A stretch of 64,000 nucleotides of DNA from Betaproteobacteria bacterium (GTDB lineage: Bacteria; Pseudomonadota; Gammaproteobacteria; Burkholderiales; Usitatibacteraceae), in NCBI GenBank assembly GCA_016720925.1, contig JADKJR010000006.1:1-64000 (forward strand), read 5' to 3'. A model generated the notes under the pieces. The model was not told the DNA's origin and did no database searches. It saw only the letters and a list, made by a program, of their open reading frames with translations. Shown here one piece after another: positions 19,412 through 29,600 of the stretch (position 1 is the stretch's first letter; every line of letters begins with the position of its first letter). The position numbers and the translations under genes were made by a program.

Positions 19412-20533
19412 ATGACGCTCGACGAATTACGCCGTTACGCGGTTGCCCGCGCATTCGGCCCGCCTGCTGATCTCCTGACTGCGGTTCGCCGGCTCGGATA
19501 TTTGCAGGCCGATCCGATTCGCGCGCCAGCACGTGCACAGGATCTGATCTTGCGGCACCGCGTGGCCGGTTATCGCATTGATGATCTCGAAAAGGAATTT
19601 CCGCGGCTGCCGATTATCGAAGACATGCTGCACAACTACGGCTTTTTCCCCGAGGAGCATCTGGCACTTCTGCATCCGCGCGTCCTGTCTCCTCGCTGGC
19701 GGGAATTCATGACCGAACATCAGCCGTTGCGGCGCAAGCTGCTGCGATATTTATCCGAGCAGGAAGAGGCGCATCCGCGCGATGTCGAAAGTGTGTTGGG
19801 CGCGGGCGCGCGCATTAACGGTTGGGGCGGCACGTCATCTGCAACCACTCTGATGCTGGAGGCCCTGCACCGCGAAGGACTTGCGCGGGTTCGCCGGCGC
19901 GACAAAGGTCTTCGCATCTATGCGCTTGCACCGCCACGTGAAGCCGCGATGTCTCCCATCGCGCGCGCGGATGGACTGATTGCATTGATCGTCAATCTCT
20001 ATGCGCCGCTGCAGGAACGTTCTCTGATGCGCGTCTTTAGCATGATGGGCACGAACAAGCCCGCGGTCGATTTCGCCAAGCGGATCGAGCTGGCGATCAA
20101 ACGCGGAACATATCGGCGCGTGACAGTGGATGGGGCGCCCTATATTTGGCCCGCACATGAAGAGATGCCCGAAGCTGCTGACGACAAAGTGCGTTTTCTG
20201 GCGCCGTTTGATCCCGTGGTCTGGGACCGGTCGCGCTTTGAACACCTTTGGGGCTGGGCCTACCGCTTTGAGGCGTATACGCCGGCATCGAAACGCAAAC
20301 TCGGGTACTACGCGCTACCGCTGTTGTGGCGCGAACATATCGTCGGCTGGGCCAATACTTCGGTGACCGCAGGTCAGCTCAACGTGCAGATTGGTTACGC
20401 ATCAAAGAAGCGGTTGCGCGGAAATACGGCAGCGTTTAGTTCTTCCTTGGAATCCGAGACGGAACGGTATCGACATTTCCTTCTCGCGTCGACTCAGCTG
20501 ACTCCTTCGGCGCGGCGGCTTTCGCGGCCATGA
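19412..20533 (+). CDS. YcaQ-like winged-helix DNA-binding protein (possible crosslink-unhooking glycosylase)
   Basis: 373 residues of the HTH_42/YcaQ family. The N-terminal segment LGYLQADPIRAPARAQDLIL holds the QAD motif reported as catalytic in the E. coli enzyme that removes interstrand crosslinked bases. A cluster of tandem winged helices follows, with LAPFDPVVWDRSRFEHLWGW near the C-terminus. The last 98 bases overlap the end of a gene on the other strand. The family-like sequence ends near ETERYRHFLL, so the final residues may be an extension. Confidence 0.8.
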   Translation: MTLDELRRYAVARAFGPPADLLTAVRRLGYLQADPIRAPARAQDLILRHRVAGYRIDDLEKEFPRLPIIEDMLHNYGFFPEEHLALLHPRVLSPRWREFMTEHQPLRRKLLRYLSEQEEAHPRDVESVLGAGARINGWGGTSSATTLMLEALHREGLARVRRRDKGLRIYALAPPREAAMSPIARADGLIALIVNLYAPLQERSLMRVFSMMGTNKPAVDFAKRIELAIKRGTYRRVTVDGAPYIWPAHEEMPEAADDKVRFLAPFDPVVWDRSRFEHLWGWAYRFEAYTPASKRKLGYYALPLLWREHIVGWANTSVTAGQLNVQIGYASKKRLRGNTAAFSSSLESETERYRHFLLASTQLTPSARRLSRP

Positions 20534-20867
20534 CCTTGCCGGCTTCCTCGACAAAATCGTTGTAGTCCTTGATTGCAACATTGCCGGCGGCAACCATTGC
20601 CTGGGCGCTGGCCTGGGCAGCTTTTTGTACGCGTTCGGCCTCTTTTTGCTGGGCCTGCGCGAAGCCTTCCGCGCACTCCTTGAATTTGGCCAGTGCCGCA
20701 ACGAACGCGGCCATCTGATTTTCGGTGATCCGTTTGGACGTGTCGATCATTGCTGGCCTGGCACAGCTGTGCTTGGCAACTGGCTCTGATGCGGCAACGG
20801 GCGCCGTCTGGGCAAATGCGCTGGTGATGGTGGTTGATGCAACGAAAACGATGGCGAGATATTTCAT
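20436..20867 (-). CDS. Hypothetical periplasmic protein with helical C-terminus
   Basis: 143 residues with a clear signal peptide (YLAIVFVASTTITSAFAQ), two cysteines (HSCARP and KECAEG) that could form a disulfide, and an Ala/Lys/Glu-rich helical second half. I do not recognise a family. It overlaps the end of the YcaQ-like gene tail to tail and lies just downstream of dxs on the same strand, 69 bases away in the reading direction. Confidence 0.6.
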   Translation of the reverse strand: MKYLAIVFVASTTITSAFAQTAPVAASEPVAKHSCARPAMIDTSKRITENQMAAFVAALAKFKECAEGFAQAQQKEAERVQKAAQASAQAMVAAGNVAIKDYNDFVEEAGKVMAAKAAAPKESAESTREGNVDTVPSRIPRKN

Positions 20868-20936
20868 GATTTTTACCTGGTCAAAGAAGTCATGTAAACG
20901 AAAAACAAAGCGTCAGCCTGCGCATGAAACCCCGGC

Positions 20937-22856
20937 TCAGCTGACAGCCTGCTTGGGCGCTATGGCGTTGGCCGATATTCGCGCCAGCCAGCGGCGAATC
21001 GAAAGCGAAATGCCTTCCCGGTTCAATCCGCAATCGGCCAGCAATACGGTCGGATCGCCGTGTTCGACGAACTGATCGGGCAATCCGAGTTGCAGCAGCG
21101 GCACATTCAGATCCTGCGCGGCAAGTGATTCGGCGACAGCGCTGCCTGCGCCGCCCATCACCACGTTCTCCTCGATCGTAACAAGGTAATCATGGGTGGT
21201 GGCAAGCCTGAAAATAAGTTCACGGTCGATCGGCTTTACGAATCGCATATTGGCGACCGAGGCATTGAATTCTTCACCGCAGTCCGTGGCCGGTTTCACC
21301 ATCGAGCCGAACGCCAGGATCGCGATGCGTTTGGCTTCATAACCCTTGACCTCGCGTACCAGCACGCCCTTGCCAACCGGCAGTGCCACCATTTCAGTTT
21401 GCAACGCAACGCCTGGGCCCGCGCCACGCGGGTAACGTATCGCGCTTGGGCTGGAAAGGGTGAATCCCGTGTAGAGCATCTGGCGGCATTCGTTTTCGTC
21501 CGCCGGCGCCATCACTGTCATGTTGGGAATGCAGCGCAGGAACGAAAGGTCGAATGCGCCGTGATGGGTTGGGCCATCCGCACCGACCAGTCCGCCGCGG
21601 TCGAGCGCAAATACCACGGGAAGATTTTGCAGCGCCACATCGTGGATCAGTTGATCGTAGCCGCGTTGCAGAAAGGTTGAATAGATGGCGACCACGGGCT
21701 TCATGCCGTCTGCCGCCAAACCGGCCGCAAAGGTCACCGCGTGTTGTTCGGCAATGGCGACGTCAAAATAGCGGCCGGGAAACTCCTGGGAAAACTTGAC
21801 CATCCCCGAGCCTTCGCGCATCGCGGGCGTAATGCCAATGAGGCGTTTGTCGGCACGCGCCATGTCGCAAAGCCATTCGCCGAAAATCTGGGTGTAAGTG
21901 GGCCTTGGCTTGATGTCCGGGGAAGGGGCTGGCTTCGCAATGCCGATTTTTGGATCAAACTTGCCGGACGCGGCGTGGTAATGAATCGGATCTTCTTCGG
22001 CCAGTTTGTAACCCTGGCCTTTGCGCGTAACAATGTGCAGGAATTGCGGGCCGTCGAGCTTTTTGATGTTGTTCAGCGTATCGACCAGCACATCGATGTT
22101 ATGTCCGTCGATCGGGCCGACGTAGTTGAAGCCGAATTCCTCGAACATGGTGGAAGGCGTGATCATGCCCTTGGCGTGTTCTTCGACGCGCTTGGCGATT
22201 TCCTTGAACGTGGGCGTGTGCTGCAGAACTTTTTCGGCGGTCTTCTTGGTGGCCGCATAGAAGCGGCCGGATAACAGCTTGGCCAGATAGTTGTTCAGGG
22301 CGCCAATCGATTCCGAGATAGACATGTCGTTGTCGTTCAGAATCACGATCACGTTTTCGCGGCCCACATTGTTCATCGCTTCAAATGCCATGCCGCCCGT
22401 GATCGCGCCATCGCCGATGATGGCGATCGATTTGCGCTTCAGGCCCGCCACGCGTGCCGCCACAGCCATACCCAGTGCGGCGGAAATCGAGGTGGACGAA
22501 TGCGCGGTACCGAAGGTGTCGTACGCGCTCTCTTCACGGCGCGGGAAACCGGCGATGCCGCCTTTCTGGCGCAAATGCGGCATGCCCGTGCGCCGGCCGG
22601 TCAGAATTTTGTGCCCGTAAGTTTGGTGGCCGACATCCCACACCAGGCGATCATCGGGCGTATTGAAAACGTAGTGCAGGGCGATGGTCAATTCGATGGT
22701 GCCGAGATTCGAGGAAAAATGCCCGCCGGTGGTCGATACTGATTCGACGATGAATTCACGCAACTCAATGGACAGCGGCAGCAGATCGCGCCGCTCGAAC
22801 TTGCGCAGGTCGACGGGGTCGTTGATTTTATCCAGCAGCGGGTATTTGGAGATCAT
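20937..22856 (-). CDS. dxs: 1-deoxy-D-xylulose-5-phosphate synthase
   Basis: A 639-residue thiamine-diphosphate enzyme that condenses pyruvate with glyceraldehyde-3-phosphate, the first step of the MEP isoprenoid pathway. Signs are VWDVGHQTYGHKILTGRR, the TPP-binding GDGAITGGMAFEAMNN, the transketolase-like DVAIAEQHAVTFAAGLA and the DRGGLVGADGPTHHG region. Length matches the family. It is the last gene of the xseB-ispA-dxs operon, 34 bases after ispA. Confidence 0.96.
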   Translation of the reverse strand: MISKYPLLDKINDPVDLRKFERRDLLPLSIELREFIVESVSTTGGHFSSNLGTIELTIALHYVFNTPDDRLVWDVGHQTYGHKILTGRRTGMPHLRQKGGIAGFPRREESAYDTFGTAHSSTSISAALGMAVAARVAGLKRKSIAIIGDGAITGGMAFEAMNNVGRENVIVILNDNDMSISESIGALNNYLAKLLSGRFYAATKKTAEKVLQHTPTFKEIAKRVEEHAKGMITPSTMFEEFGFNYVGPIDGHNIDVLVDTLNNIKKLDGPQFLHIVTRKGQGYKLAEEDPIHYHAASGKFDPKIGIAKPAPSPDIKPRPTYTQIFGEWLCDMARADKRLIGITPAMREGSGMVKFSQEFPGRYFDVAIAEQHAVTFAAGLAADGMKPVVAIYSTFLQRGYDQLIHDVALQNLPVVFALDRGGLVGADGPTHHGAFDLSFLRCIPNMTVMAPADENECRQMLYTGFTLSSPSAIRYPRGAGPGVALQTEMVALPVGKGVLVREVKGYEAKRIAILAFGSMVKPATDCGEEFNASVANMRFVKPIDRELIFRLATTHDYLVTIEENVVMGGAGSAVAESLAAQDLNVPLLQLGLPDQFVEHGDPTVLLADCGLNREGISLSIRRWLARISANAIAPKQAVS

Positions 22857-22890
22857 TCTTGTCTGTATCGTTCCGGATGCGCTTCTGGTT

Positions 22891-23781
22891 CTAGTACAGG
22901 CGCCGAACGATGAATTCGGCCAACTGCCGCAGGCGATCTGCCTTGCCGTCGAACGTGCTCAGGGCATCGAGCGCATCAGCCAGCAATTCATCGGCAAACC
23001 GTTTCGCAGGTACCAGTCCCATCAAACTCACATACGTGGGCTTGTTGGCATCCTGATCTTTTCCGGCGGTTTTGCCTAATTTTTCAGTATTAGACTCGCA
23101 ATCGAGAATGTCGTCCACTACCTGAAACGCGAGTCCCACGCATTTGCCGTATTGGTCAAGCTTCTCGATTTTTTCCGGCGGCAGCGCCTGGCCACACATC
23201 GCGCCCAGCAATACCGAGGCGCGAATCAGCGCGCCGGTCTTGAGGATATGCATGAACTCCAGTTCAGGCAACGTAATTTGGCGTCCGACATTGGCCAAGT
23301 CGATCGCTTGGCCGCCGGCCATTCCGTGCGCGCCGCAAGCGCGCGAAAAGACCTTCAACATGTCCAGTTGTTGCGATGGGGAATCAGCCAACTGGTGCGC
23401 GGACATCAATTCAAACGCCAGTGCCTGCAAGGCGTCACCGGCGAGCAACGCTGTGGCTTCATCGAATTCAACGTGGCAGGTTGGCTTGCCGCGGCGCAGG
23501 ACATCATCGTCCATGCACGGCAGATCATCGTGGGCCAGCGAATAGGCGTGAATGGTCTCGACGGCCGAGGAGACAATCCGCACCCGTTCAACAGGCGCCC
23601 CGCTTATTAGGCCTGCACCATGCGCGAGCATCGGGCGTACCCGTTTGCCGCCGCCGAGTGTGGCGTAGCGCATGGCATCGTGCAGCCGGCGTGGCTCGCT
23701 CGCCGAGGGGGGCAATAGCGATTCGAGCGTGCGCTCCATGTCTCCCGCGATCGTGCGGGACCATTCCTGGAAATCGGACAT
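22891..23781 (-). CDS. ispA: Farnesyl diphosphate synthase
   Basis: A 296-residue trans-polyprenyl synthase. The first aspartate-rich motif is in AHDDLPCMDDDVLRRGKPT and the second in FQVVDDILD; GGKRVRPML near the N-terminus binds diphosphate. It builds the C15 precursor of quinones, undecaprenol and other isoprenoids from IPP and DMAPP. The location between xseB and dxs is the standard proteobacterial arrangement. Confidence 0.95.
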   Translation of the reverse strand: MSDFQEWSRTIAGDMERTLESLLPPSASEPRRLHDAMRYATLGGGKRVRPMLAHGAGLISGAPVERVRIVSSAVETIHAYSLAHDDLPCMDDDVLRRGKPTCHVEFDEATALLAGDALQALAFELMSAHQLADSPSQQLDMLKVFSRACGAHGMAGGQAIDLANVGRQITLPELEFMHILKTGALIRASVLLGAMCGQALPPEKIEKLDQYGKCVGLAFQVVDDILDCESNTEKLGKTAGKDQDANKPTYVSLMGLVPAKRFADELLADALDALSTFDGKADRLRQLAEFIVRRLY

Positions 23782-23795
23782 TTTCTTGATGTGGT

Positions 23796-24020
23796 TTACA
23801 ACGACAAATCTTTGAGTTCGCCGCCGTCGAGCACCTTGATTTTCTGCTCGGCATCCTTGAGGACGCTTTCGCAGAACTTGAGCAGTTCGGTGCCGCGTTG
23901 ATAGGCGGAAAGCGATTCTTCCAGCGGCAGCTGGCCGCTTTCCATCTTCTCCACCAACTGGTCAAGCTCGGCCAGCGCGGATTCGAAACTCTTCGGTGTA
24001 GCAGTTGTGATTTTGGCCAT
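23796..24020 (-). CDS. xseB: Exodeoxyribonuclease VII small subunit
   Basis: 74 residues with the whole family pattern: FESALAELDQLVEKMESGQL, then PLEESLSAYQRGTELLKFCE. XseB associates with XseA in the nuclease that degrades single-stranded DNA. It is the first gene of the operon with ispA and dxs, with 14 bases to ispA. The promoter must lie in the following divergent region. Confidence 0.93.
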   Translation of the reverse strand: MAKITTATPKSFESALAELDQLVEKMESGQLPLEESLSAYQRGTELLKFCESVLKDAEQKIKVLDGGELKDLSL

Positions 24021-24348
24021 GAGTGGTGGAATGGAGGCAACGGGCGCGTAAGCGGAAAATCAATCTGAAATCATAGCGTAATCAGGGGTTTCGAGTCCAC
24101 GATAAAAATGAATCGCCGCGTCTTGCCGAGCGGGCCAAACACCCAATTTCCTTGCCCTTTCAAGGCCATTGGGGCAGAATGCTCATTCCATTTCGTGGGT
24201 CTCCGCCAGGAGATTCGTTCTACGGGACGGAGTCTGTAGAGTTAAAAGCTAACAAACTCATTTGCCCGGGTGTTGTTTTTACTTTGGTTGATTCGCCGCT
24301 GCTTTCGCCTTATCCAAAAAGCTGCGCGAATAATTGGAGGTAAGGACT
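24021..24348. other. Divergent intergenic region between xseB and the Rieske oxygenase
   Basis: No gene is supported. The region must carry the promoters of the xseB operon (minus) and the oxygenase (plus). The end nearest the oxygenase is AT-richer and finishes with a strong ribosome-binding site, GGAGGTAAGG, before the ATG at 24349. I could not fix promoter boxes with confidence. Confidence 0.45.
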
Positions 24349-25452
24349 ATGTCCAAACTGCTCGGTGCGCGAGAACTTTCTCCCGTCGCAACACAATTGC
24401 CCATTAGTTGGTATTTTGACCCCGCCATTCACGAGCGGGAGCTTGAGGTATTTTTCAGGAACGGCCCAAGCTACGTCGGCCACGAATTGATGGCCCCGCA
24501 CGCCAACGATTTTCGCGCGCTGGAAATGACCAACGGCGCCTGGGCGCTCGTCAATAACGGCGCAAATATCGAGCTCGTGTCGAATATCTGCCGGCATCGC
24601 CAGGCGGTGATGTTAAAGGGCAGCGGTCAATTGCCAAGCGGCAACATCGTCTGCCCGATTCATCGCTGGACCTATGATGGCGAAGGCAAGTTGCTCGGGG
24701 CGCCGCATTTCCCGCAGCAACCCTGTCTCGATCTTCCGCGCAAGAATTTGCAGAAGTGGAACGGCATGCTGTTTCAGGGGCCGCGCGATATTGCCGCCGA
24801 CCTGGGGCGGCTTGGCTGCGTGAAGGATCTGGATTTCTCCGGCCATGTGCTGAACAAGGTCGAAGTCACCGAATACAATTTCAACTGGAAGACCTTCATC
24901 GAGGTCTATCTGGAGGATTACCACGTTGAACCGTTCCATCCCGGTCTCGGCAAGTTTGTCGATTGCGCCAAGCTGGAATGGGAATTTGGCGAGTGGTACA
25001 GCGTGCAAACCGTGGGCGTGAACAAGTCCCTGTCGCGCCCCGGTAGTGATGTGTACAAACGCTGGCACGAGATGGTGCTCAATTACCGCAACGGCGAGGC
25101 GCCGGCATATGGCGCGATCTGGCTGACTTACTATCCGAACATCATGGTCGAGTGGTATCCGCATGTGCTGGTGATCTCGACGATCATCCCGCGCGGGCCG
25201 GAGAAATGCAGCAATGTCGTCGAGTTCTACTATCCGGAAGAGATTGCCCTGTTCGAACCCGAGTTCATTGCAGCCGAGCAGAAGGCCTATGACGAAACGG
25301 CCGTGGAAGATGAAGAGATCTGCCAGCGCATGAACGACGGCCGCAAATTGTTGTGGCAGGAAGGCCGTGATGAACAGGGGCCGTATCAATCGCCGATGGA
25401 AGACGGGATGGTGCACTTCCATGAATTCATCCGGAGAGAAATGGCGGTGTAG
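24349..25452 (+). CDS. Rieske non-heme iron oxygenase, alpha subunit
   Basis: 367 residues. The Rieske [2Fe-2S] ligands are in NICRHRQAVML and VCPIHRWTYD (CxH...CxxH). The catalytic domain has the iron-ligand region FIEVYLEDYHVEPFHPG, with aspartate and two histidines placed as in the family. Such enzymes hydroxylate aromatic rings or demethylate quaternary amines. No ferredoxin or reductase gene is adjacent, so the electron donor is elsewhere and the substrate is unknown. A perfect SD precedes the ATG at 24349. Confidence 0.88.
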   Translation: MSKLLGARELSPVATQLPISWYFDPAIHERELEVFFRNGPSYVGHELMAPHANDFRALEMTNGAWALVNNGANIELVSNICRHRQAVMLKGSGQLPSGNIVCPIHRWTYDGEGKLLGAPHFPQQPCLDLPRKNLQKWNGMLFQGPRDIAADLGRLGCVKDLDFSGHVLNKVEVTEYNFNWKTFIEVYLEDYHVEPFHPGLGKFVDCAKLEWEFGEWYSVQTVGVNKSLSRPGSDVYKRWHEMVLNYRNGEAPAYGAIWLTYYPNIMVEWYPHVLVISTIIPRGPEKCSNVVEFYYPEEIALFEPEFIAAEQKAYDETAVEDEEICQRMNDGRKLLWQEGRDEQGPYQSPMEDGMVHFHEFIRREMAV

Positions 25453-25497
25453 CTCTTGCATATCTCCCCTCCGATATTTCTTCCGGGCTGAATGTAG

Positions 25498-26379
25498 ATG
25501 ACATCATCCTGGATGTTGGTGGCGGGCGCCTTGTTCGCCACCATGGGTGTTTTTGCCAAATTGCTGGCTGGGCAATTTACCGGTGCGGAGCTATCGCTGT
25601 ATCGCTCGCTCGTTGGCCTCGTCGCGGTTGGCGCATTCGTGATGTGGAAGCGCAAATCGCTCGCCACATCATTCTGGAAAGGACATTTCTGGCGCGGGTC
25701 CACCGGGACTATATCGCTCGTCGCGTATTTCTATGCGATGACTCAGTTGCCATTGGCCACCGCCATCGCGCTCAACTACACGTCGCCGCTCTGGCTCGCA
25801 CTTCTCTCCACCATTATGCTTGGCGAGCGATTCAAACCCCGGCTCATGATCGCTATCGCGCTTGGTTTTGTCGGTGCGGCACTGCTGCTGCGCCCCACCT
25901 TTTCCGGCGCAAACGCGCATGCGGGATTCATTGGCCTTGCCTCGGGTTTTTTCGCTGCTTGCGCGTATGCGAATGTGAAGAAGCTCGGCGATGCTGGCGA
26001 GCCCGAGTGGCGCGTGGTGTTCTATTTCGCCCTGGCCGGCATCATGGGCTCGGCATTGACACAAGTCGTGGTCGAGCATGATTTTCATCCGGTGAAAGCG
26101 GGCAATATCGGCCTGCTTCTCGGCTTGGGTGTGACTGCAACCCTTGCGCAACTGGCGATGACACGGGCCTATCACAGCGGCAACACGCTGGTGGTCGGGG
26201 CATTTGCCTATTCGACGGTGATCTTTGCGAGCCTCGCGGGGATTTTCATCTTCGACGAACTGCTGCCACCGATTGCCTGGGCCGGTATGGCGATCATCAT
26301 CACCAGTGGCTTGCTGGCAAAAGCAGGGAGCGAGCGCAAGGGCGACAAGCTGCCGGCGTTGCCGGCCGAGGAGGATTAG
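25498..26379 (+). CDS. DMT-superfamily EamA transporter
   Basis: 293 residues with ten predicted membrane helices arranged as two EamA repeats (the first starts WMLVAGALFATMGVFAKLLA; the second contains LLLGLGVTATLAQLAMTRAY). The substrate of such drug/metabolite exporters cannot be inferred. It lies 45 bases after the Rieske oxygenase on the same strand and may share its transcript, possibly moving the substrate or product of that enzyme. Confidence 0.88.
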   Translation: MTSSWMLVAGALFATMGVFAKLLAGQFTGAELSLYRSLVGLVAVGAFVMWKRKSLATSFWKGHFWRGSTGTISLVAYFYAMTQLPLATAIALNYTSPLWLALLSTIMLGERFKPRLMIAIALGFVGAALLLRPTFSGANAHAGFIGLASGFFAACAYANVKKLGDAGEPEWRVVFYFALAGIMGSALTQVVVEHDFHPVKAGNIGLLLGLGVTATLAQLAMTRAYHSGNTLVVGAFAYSTVIFASLAGIFIFDELLPPIAWAGMAIIITSGLLAKAGSERKGDKLPALPAEED

Positions 26380-26661
26380 GGTTTATTGCGAATGTGCAGA
26401 TCAAAGTCCAGTACTGGCGCGGTCCGCAGGCCGAAATACCACGAAAGAGCCCGCCAGTGCTAGACTCTGGCAACTGTGAAAGTTTGTGCCAGCTCGCGCG
26501 AAATGAATCGCAGCACGGGCAAGCAGTTATCATTGCGCGAGTGACCGCACAGGCGCGGCTCAGGTCCATCGGCACGCAGTGGAAATTCAGTATTTGTACA
26601 GATCGAAGTCGAAGTTAAACAGGGTCCTTCAACAGCAACCACGGAACACTGGCCACCGCAC
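26380..26661. other. Intergenic region before the coiled-coil gene
   Basis: It holds palindrome copy F and the leader of the downstream 1066-residue gene. No gene is supported. Confidence 0.5.
26406..26465. repeat. Interspersed palindrome, copy F
   Basis: Outer arms GTCCAGTACTGGCGCG and CGCCAGTGCTAGAC, with inner CGCAGGCCGAAAT as in copy G. Confidence 0.75.
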
Positions 26662-29600
26662 ATGAGCAAACTTGCTGACTCACTGAAACAAGCCGAGGAA
26701 ATGCGCCGTCGCGGTATTTCGCAGGACGAGCAAAAAAGCGACGTCGGCAAAGCGATCGCGGCTGAGCGCGAAGAAACGCAAAAGGCGCTTGCGCGCGCCA
26801 GCGAAGAAAAGGCCCAGCACGACGCGTCCCAAGAGCGCATGCGTACGGAAGAAGAGTTGAAGAGCGTCATCGAGGCACGGGTCGTTGCCTATCACGAGGC
26901 AACACGTATTGCGCTCGAGCGTGCCGCCGCCGATGCCGCGGCCGACAATGCGGTGCGTGAACGCATTGCCGCCGAAGAAAAACTCGCCAAGGCCGCGCAG
27001 GCTGCACAGGCCGCGGAGGCAGAGTTAAAAGAAAAATCGGCCGCGCGCGAAAAAATCGAGGCCGACCTTACCGCCAAGGCCATGCAACGGCATGAAGAAG
27101 AGAAGCGCGCGGCGTTGGCACAGGCCGAGCGCATCGCGTCTGAACAGCGCGCGATCAAGCTCGCCGAAGAACGCAGGGCATCCGAGGCCCGCGCCATTGA
27201 TGAGGCGTTGGCACGGCTCAGTGAGGAAAAGGAGCTTGAGTCCACGACGCGAGCGATGCTGGCCGCCGAGCAAGCGCAAATGGCACATGCCGGGAAACGC
27301 AACTCGGTCGAGAGTGAAGAACGCGCGGCGCGCGAAGCGCGCCTGGCACAGGAAGCTGCGTTGGCCGCGAAGCTGCAGGAACAACTTCAGGCCGAGCACG
27401 AGGCGACGATGGCGGCCCAGGCCCGCATCAAGGAAGAAGGCGCGATCGCGGCAAAAGTGCGCGAGCGCGCGGCGATTGAGACCGAACTTCGCGAAGCAGC
27501 GGCGGCGCGTGCGGGCATGGAGCAGCAGGCGCGCGGAGCCGCGGAAGCGCGCGTGAAAGAAGAGCAGGCATTGCTGGCGCTCGCCGAGACGCGCAAGAAA
27601 ACCGAGGCGCAGGCGGCCGCCAAACTTGTCGAGCGCCAGAAAGCGGAAACGCAAGCGCAGGCAGTGGCGACCAAACGCGCCGAGGCTGATCGCGAGGCGG
27701 CCCTTGCTGCCCAGCGCAAGACCGAATCCGAGCGCAGTCTTGCCGCCGCCGCCGAGGAGCGCGTCAAGGCCGAGCAGATCGCGCGCAAGGAGCAAAGCGC
27801 GCGCGCCGAACAGGAGGCATTGCTGCTCGCCGCCGCTGGCGCTCGCGTGGCGGAGGAAGCAAAACTCAACACCGAAATCGCCGCCACCAAACAGGCGGGG
27901 CACGATGCCGCAAGGTTGATTGACGCGCGTCTTGTCGCCGAACGCGAAGCGGTCGCAAAAGAGGCAGAGCGCGCCGATACGCACCGCGTGGCGGTTTCGC
28001 TGCTGTCGGATAAGCAAAGCGCGGAGCAGGCACTGGCTTCGGCCGTCGCGGAACGTATGAAAGCGGAACAGGCCGCGCAGCGTGACGCGGCAGCGTTGGC
28101 GATGCAGGAGAGCGCCTTGCGTGAAGCGGCTGAGGGCCGGGCCAAGGCCGAGGCCGCACTGCACAATGAAGTTGAGTCGCGCAAGCAGGCCGAAGCAAAA
28201 GCGGCGACCGAGGCCAAACGGCGACTCGCGGCGGAACAGGAGGCCGTCGCGGCGCTGAATCGCAAGGTCGAGGCCGAGCGCGTTGCAAAGCAGGCAGCCG
28301 CAGACAAAGCCGCGGCCGAAACCGCGTTGGCGGCAACGGCGATCGAGCGCACGCGCGCGGAAAAGCTCGCGCAGACTGCGGCGGATGAGCGGACCAAAGC
28401 GGAAAAGGCGCTGCAAGACGCAGCCCGGACGCGTACCGCGGATGAGCAAGCCTTGCGCGAGGCAGCGGAAGCGCGGGCCAGGTCAGAGACCACATTGCAC
28501 AGTGAAATTGAGTCGCGCAAGCAGGCCGAAGAGAAAGCCGCTGCCGAAGCCAAACGGCGGCACGCGGCGGAACAGGAAGCCGTTGCGGCGCTGAATCGCA
28601 AACTCGAGACCGAGCGCGTTTCAAAGCAGGCGGCAGGCGACAAAGTTACGGCCGAAACCGCGTTGGCAGCGGCGGCGGCCGAACGCACGAGTGCCGAGAA
28701 GCTCGCACAAACCGCGGCGGATGAGCATGCCAAAGCTGAAAAGGCGCTGCACGAAGCGGCCAATGCGCGCGTTGCCAATGAGCAGGCATTGCGCAAAGCA
28801 GCGGAAAGCCGGGCGGCCGCGGAGGCCGCGTTGCAAGGCGAGATTGAATCGCGGAAACGCGCCGAAACGGACGCTGCGGCTGAGGCCAAACGGCGTGAAG
28901 CAGCCGAGCGGGAAGCGGCTACGGCGCTCAACCTGAGGGTCGAAGCCGATCGCGTGGCACAGAAAGCGGTGGCAGACAAAGTTGCCGCGGAAGCAGCGCT
29001 CGCGGCCTCGGCAACCGAGCGGGCGAGCGTGGAAAAACTCGCGCAGCGCGCGGCGGAAGATCTGCTCAAGTCGGAAAAGGCGCTGCGTGAAGCAGCCGAT
29101 GCGCGTGCTGCGAGCGAACATGCCTTGCAGGAAGCCGCCAGGGCACGCGAGGCAGCCGACGCTGCTGCGTCCGCGGAATCTGCGCAGCGCGCTGCCGCCG
29201 AAGCCGCGGCGACCACCGCCGCGAGCGAACGCGCCGACGCCGATCGCGCCGCCATAAAAGCCGCGGAAGCGCGGCACGCCAACGAGGTGGGACTCGCTGC
29301 ATCGCTCGCCAAGCGCGAACAGGCCGAGGAGAGTGGCCGCGTCGCCGCCGTCGAGCGAGCCAAGGTCGAGCGCGCTGCGCGTGAAGCCGAGGAAGCGCGT
29401 ATCAAGAATGAAAAATCATTTGCCCAGGCCCAGGACGCGCGCCGTGGTGCGCGGGCGGTTCTCAAGGATGAGCTTGCGCGGAAGAAAGCGTTTGCACGGC
29501 AAATGGTGGAAGCGCCCATGCCGGCCGGCATGGGTGATGCCGAAAGTGGCGATGCGGCGCATGTTGATTCCGCGCCCGCCGAGTTCGCGCAAGCGCAATC

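Noticed and set aside
27025..29531. Very long open frames on the minus strand opposite the coiled-coil gene (474 and 714 codons)
   Set aside because: They mirror the Ala/Glu codon pattern of the plus-strand gene, giving Arg/Ser/Ala-rich nonsense with no domain, signal or start site.
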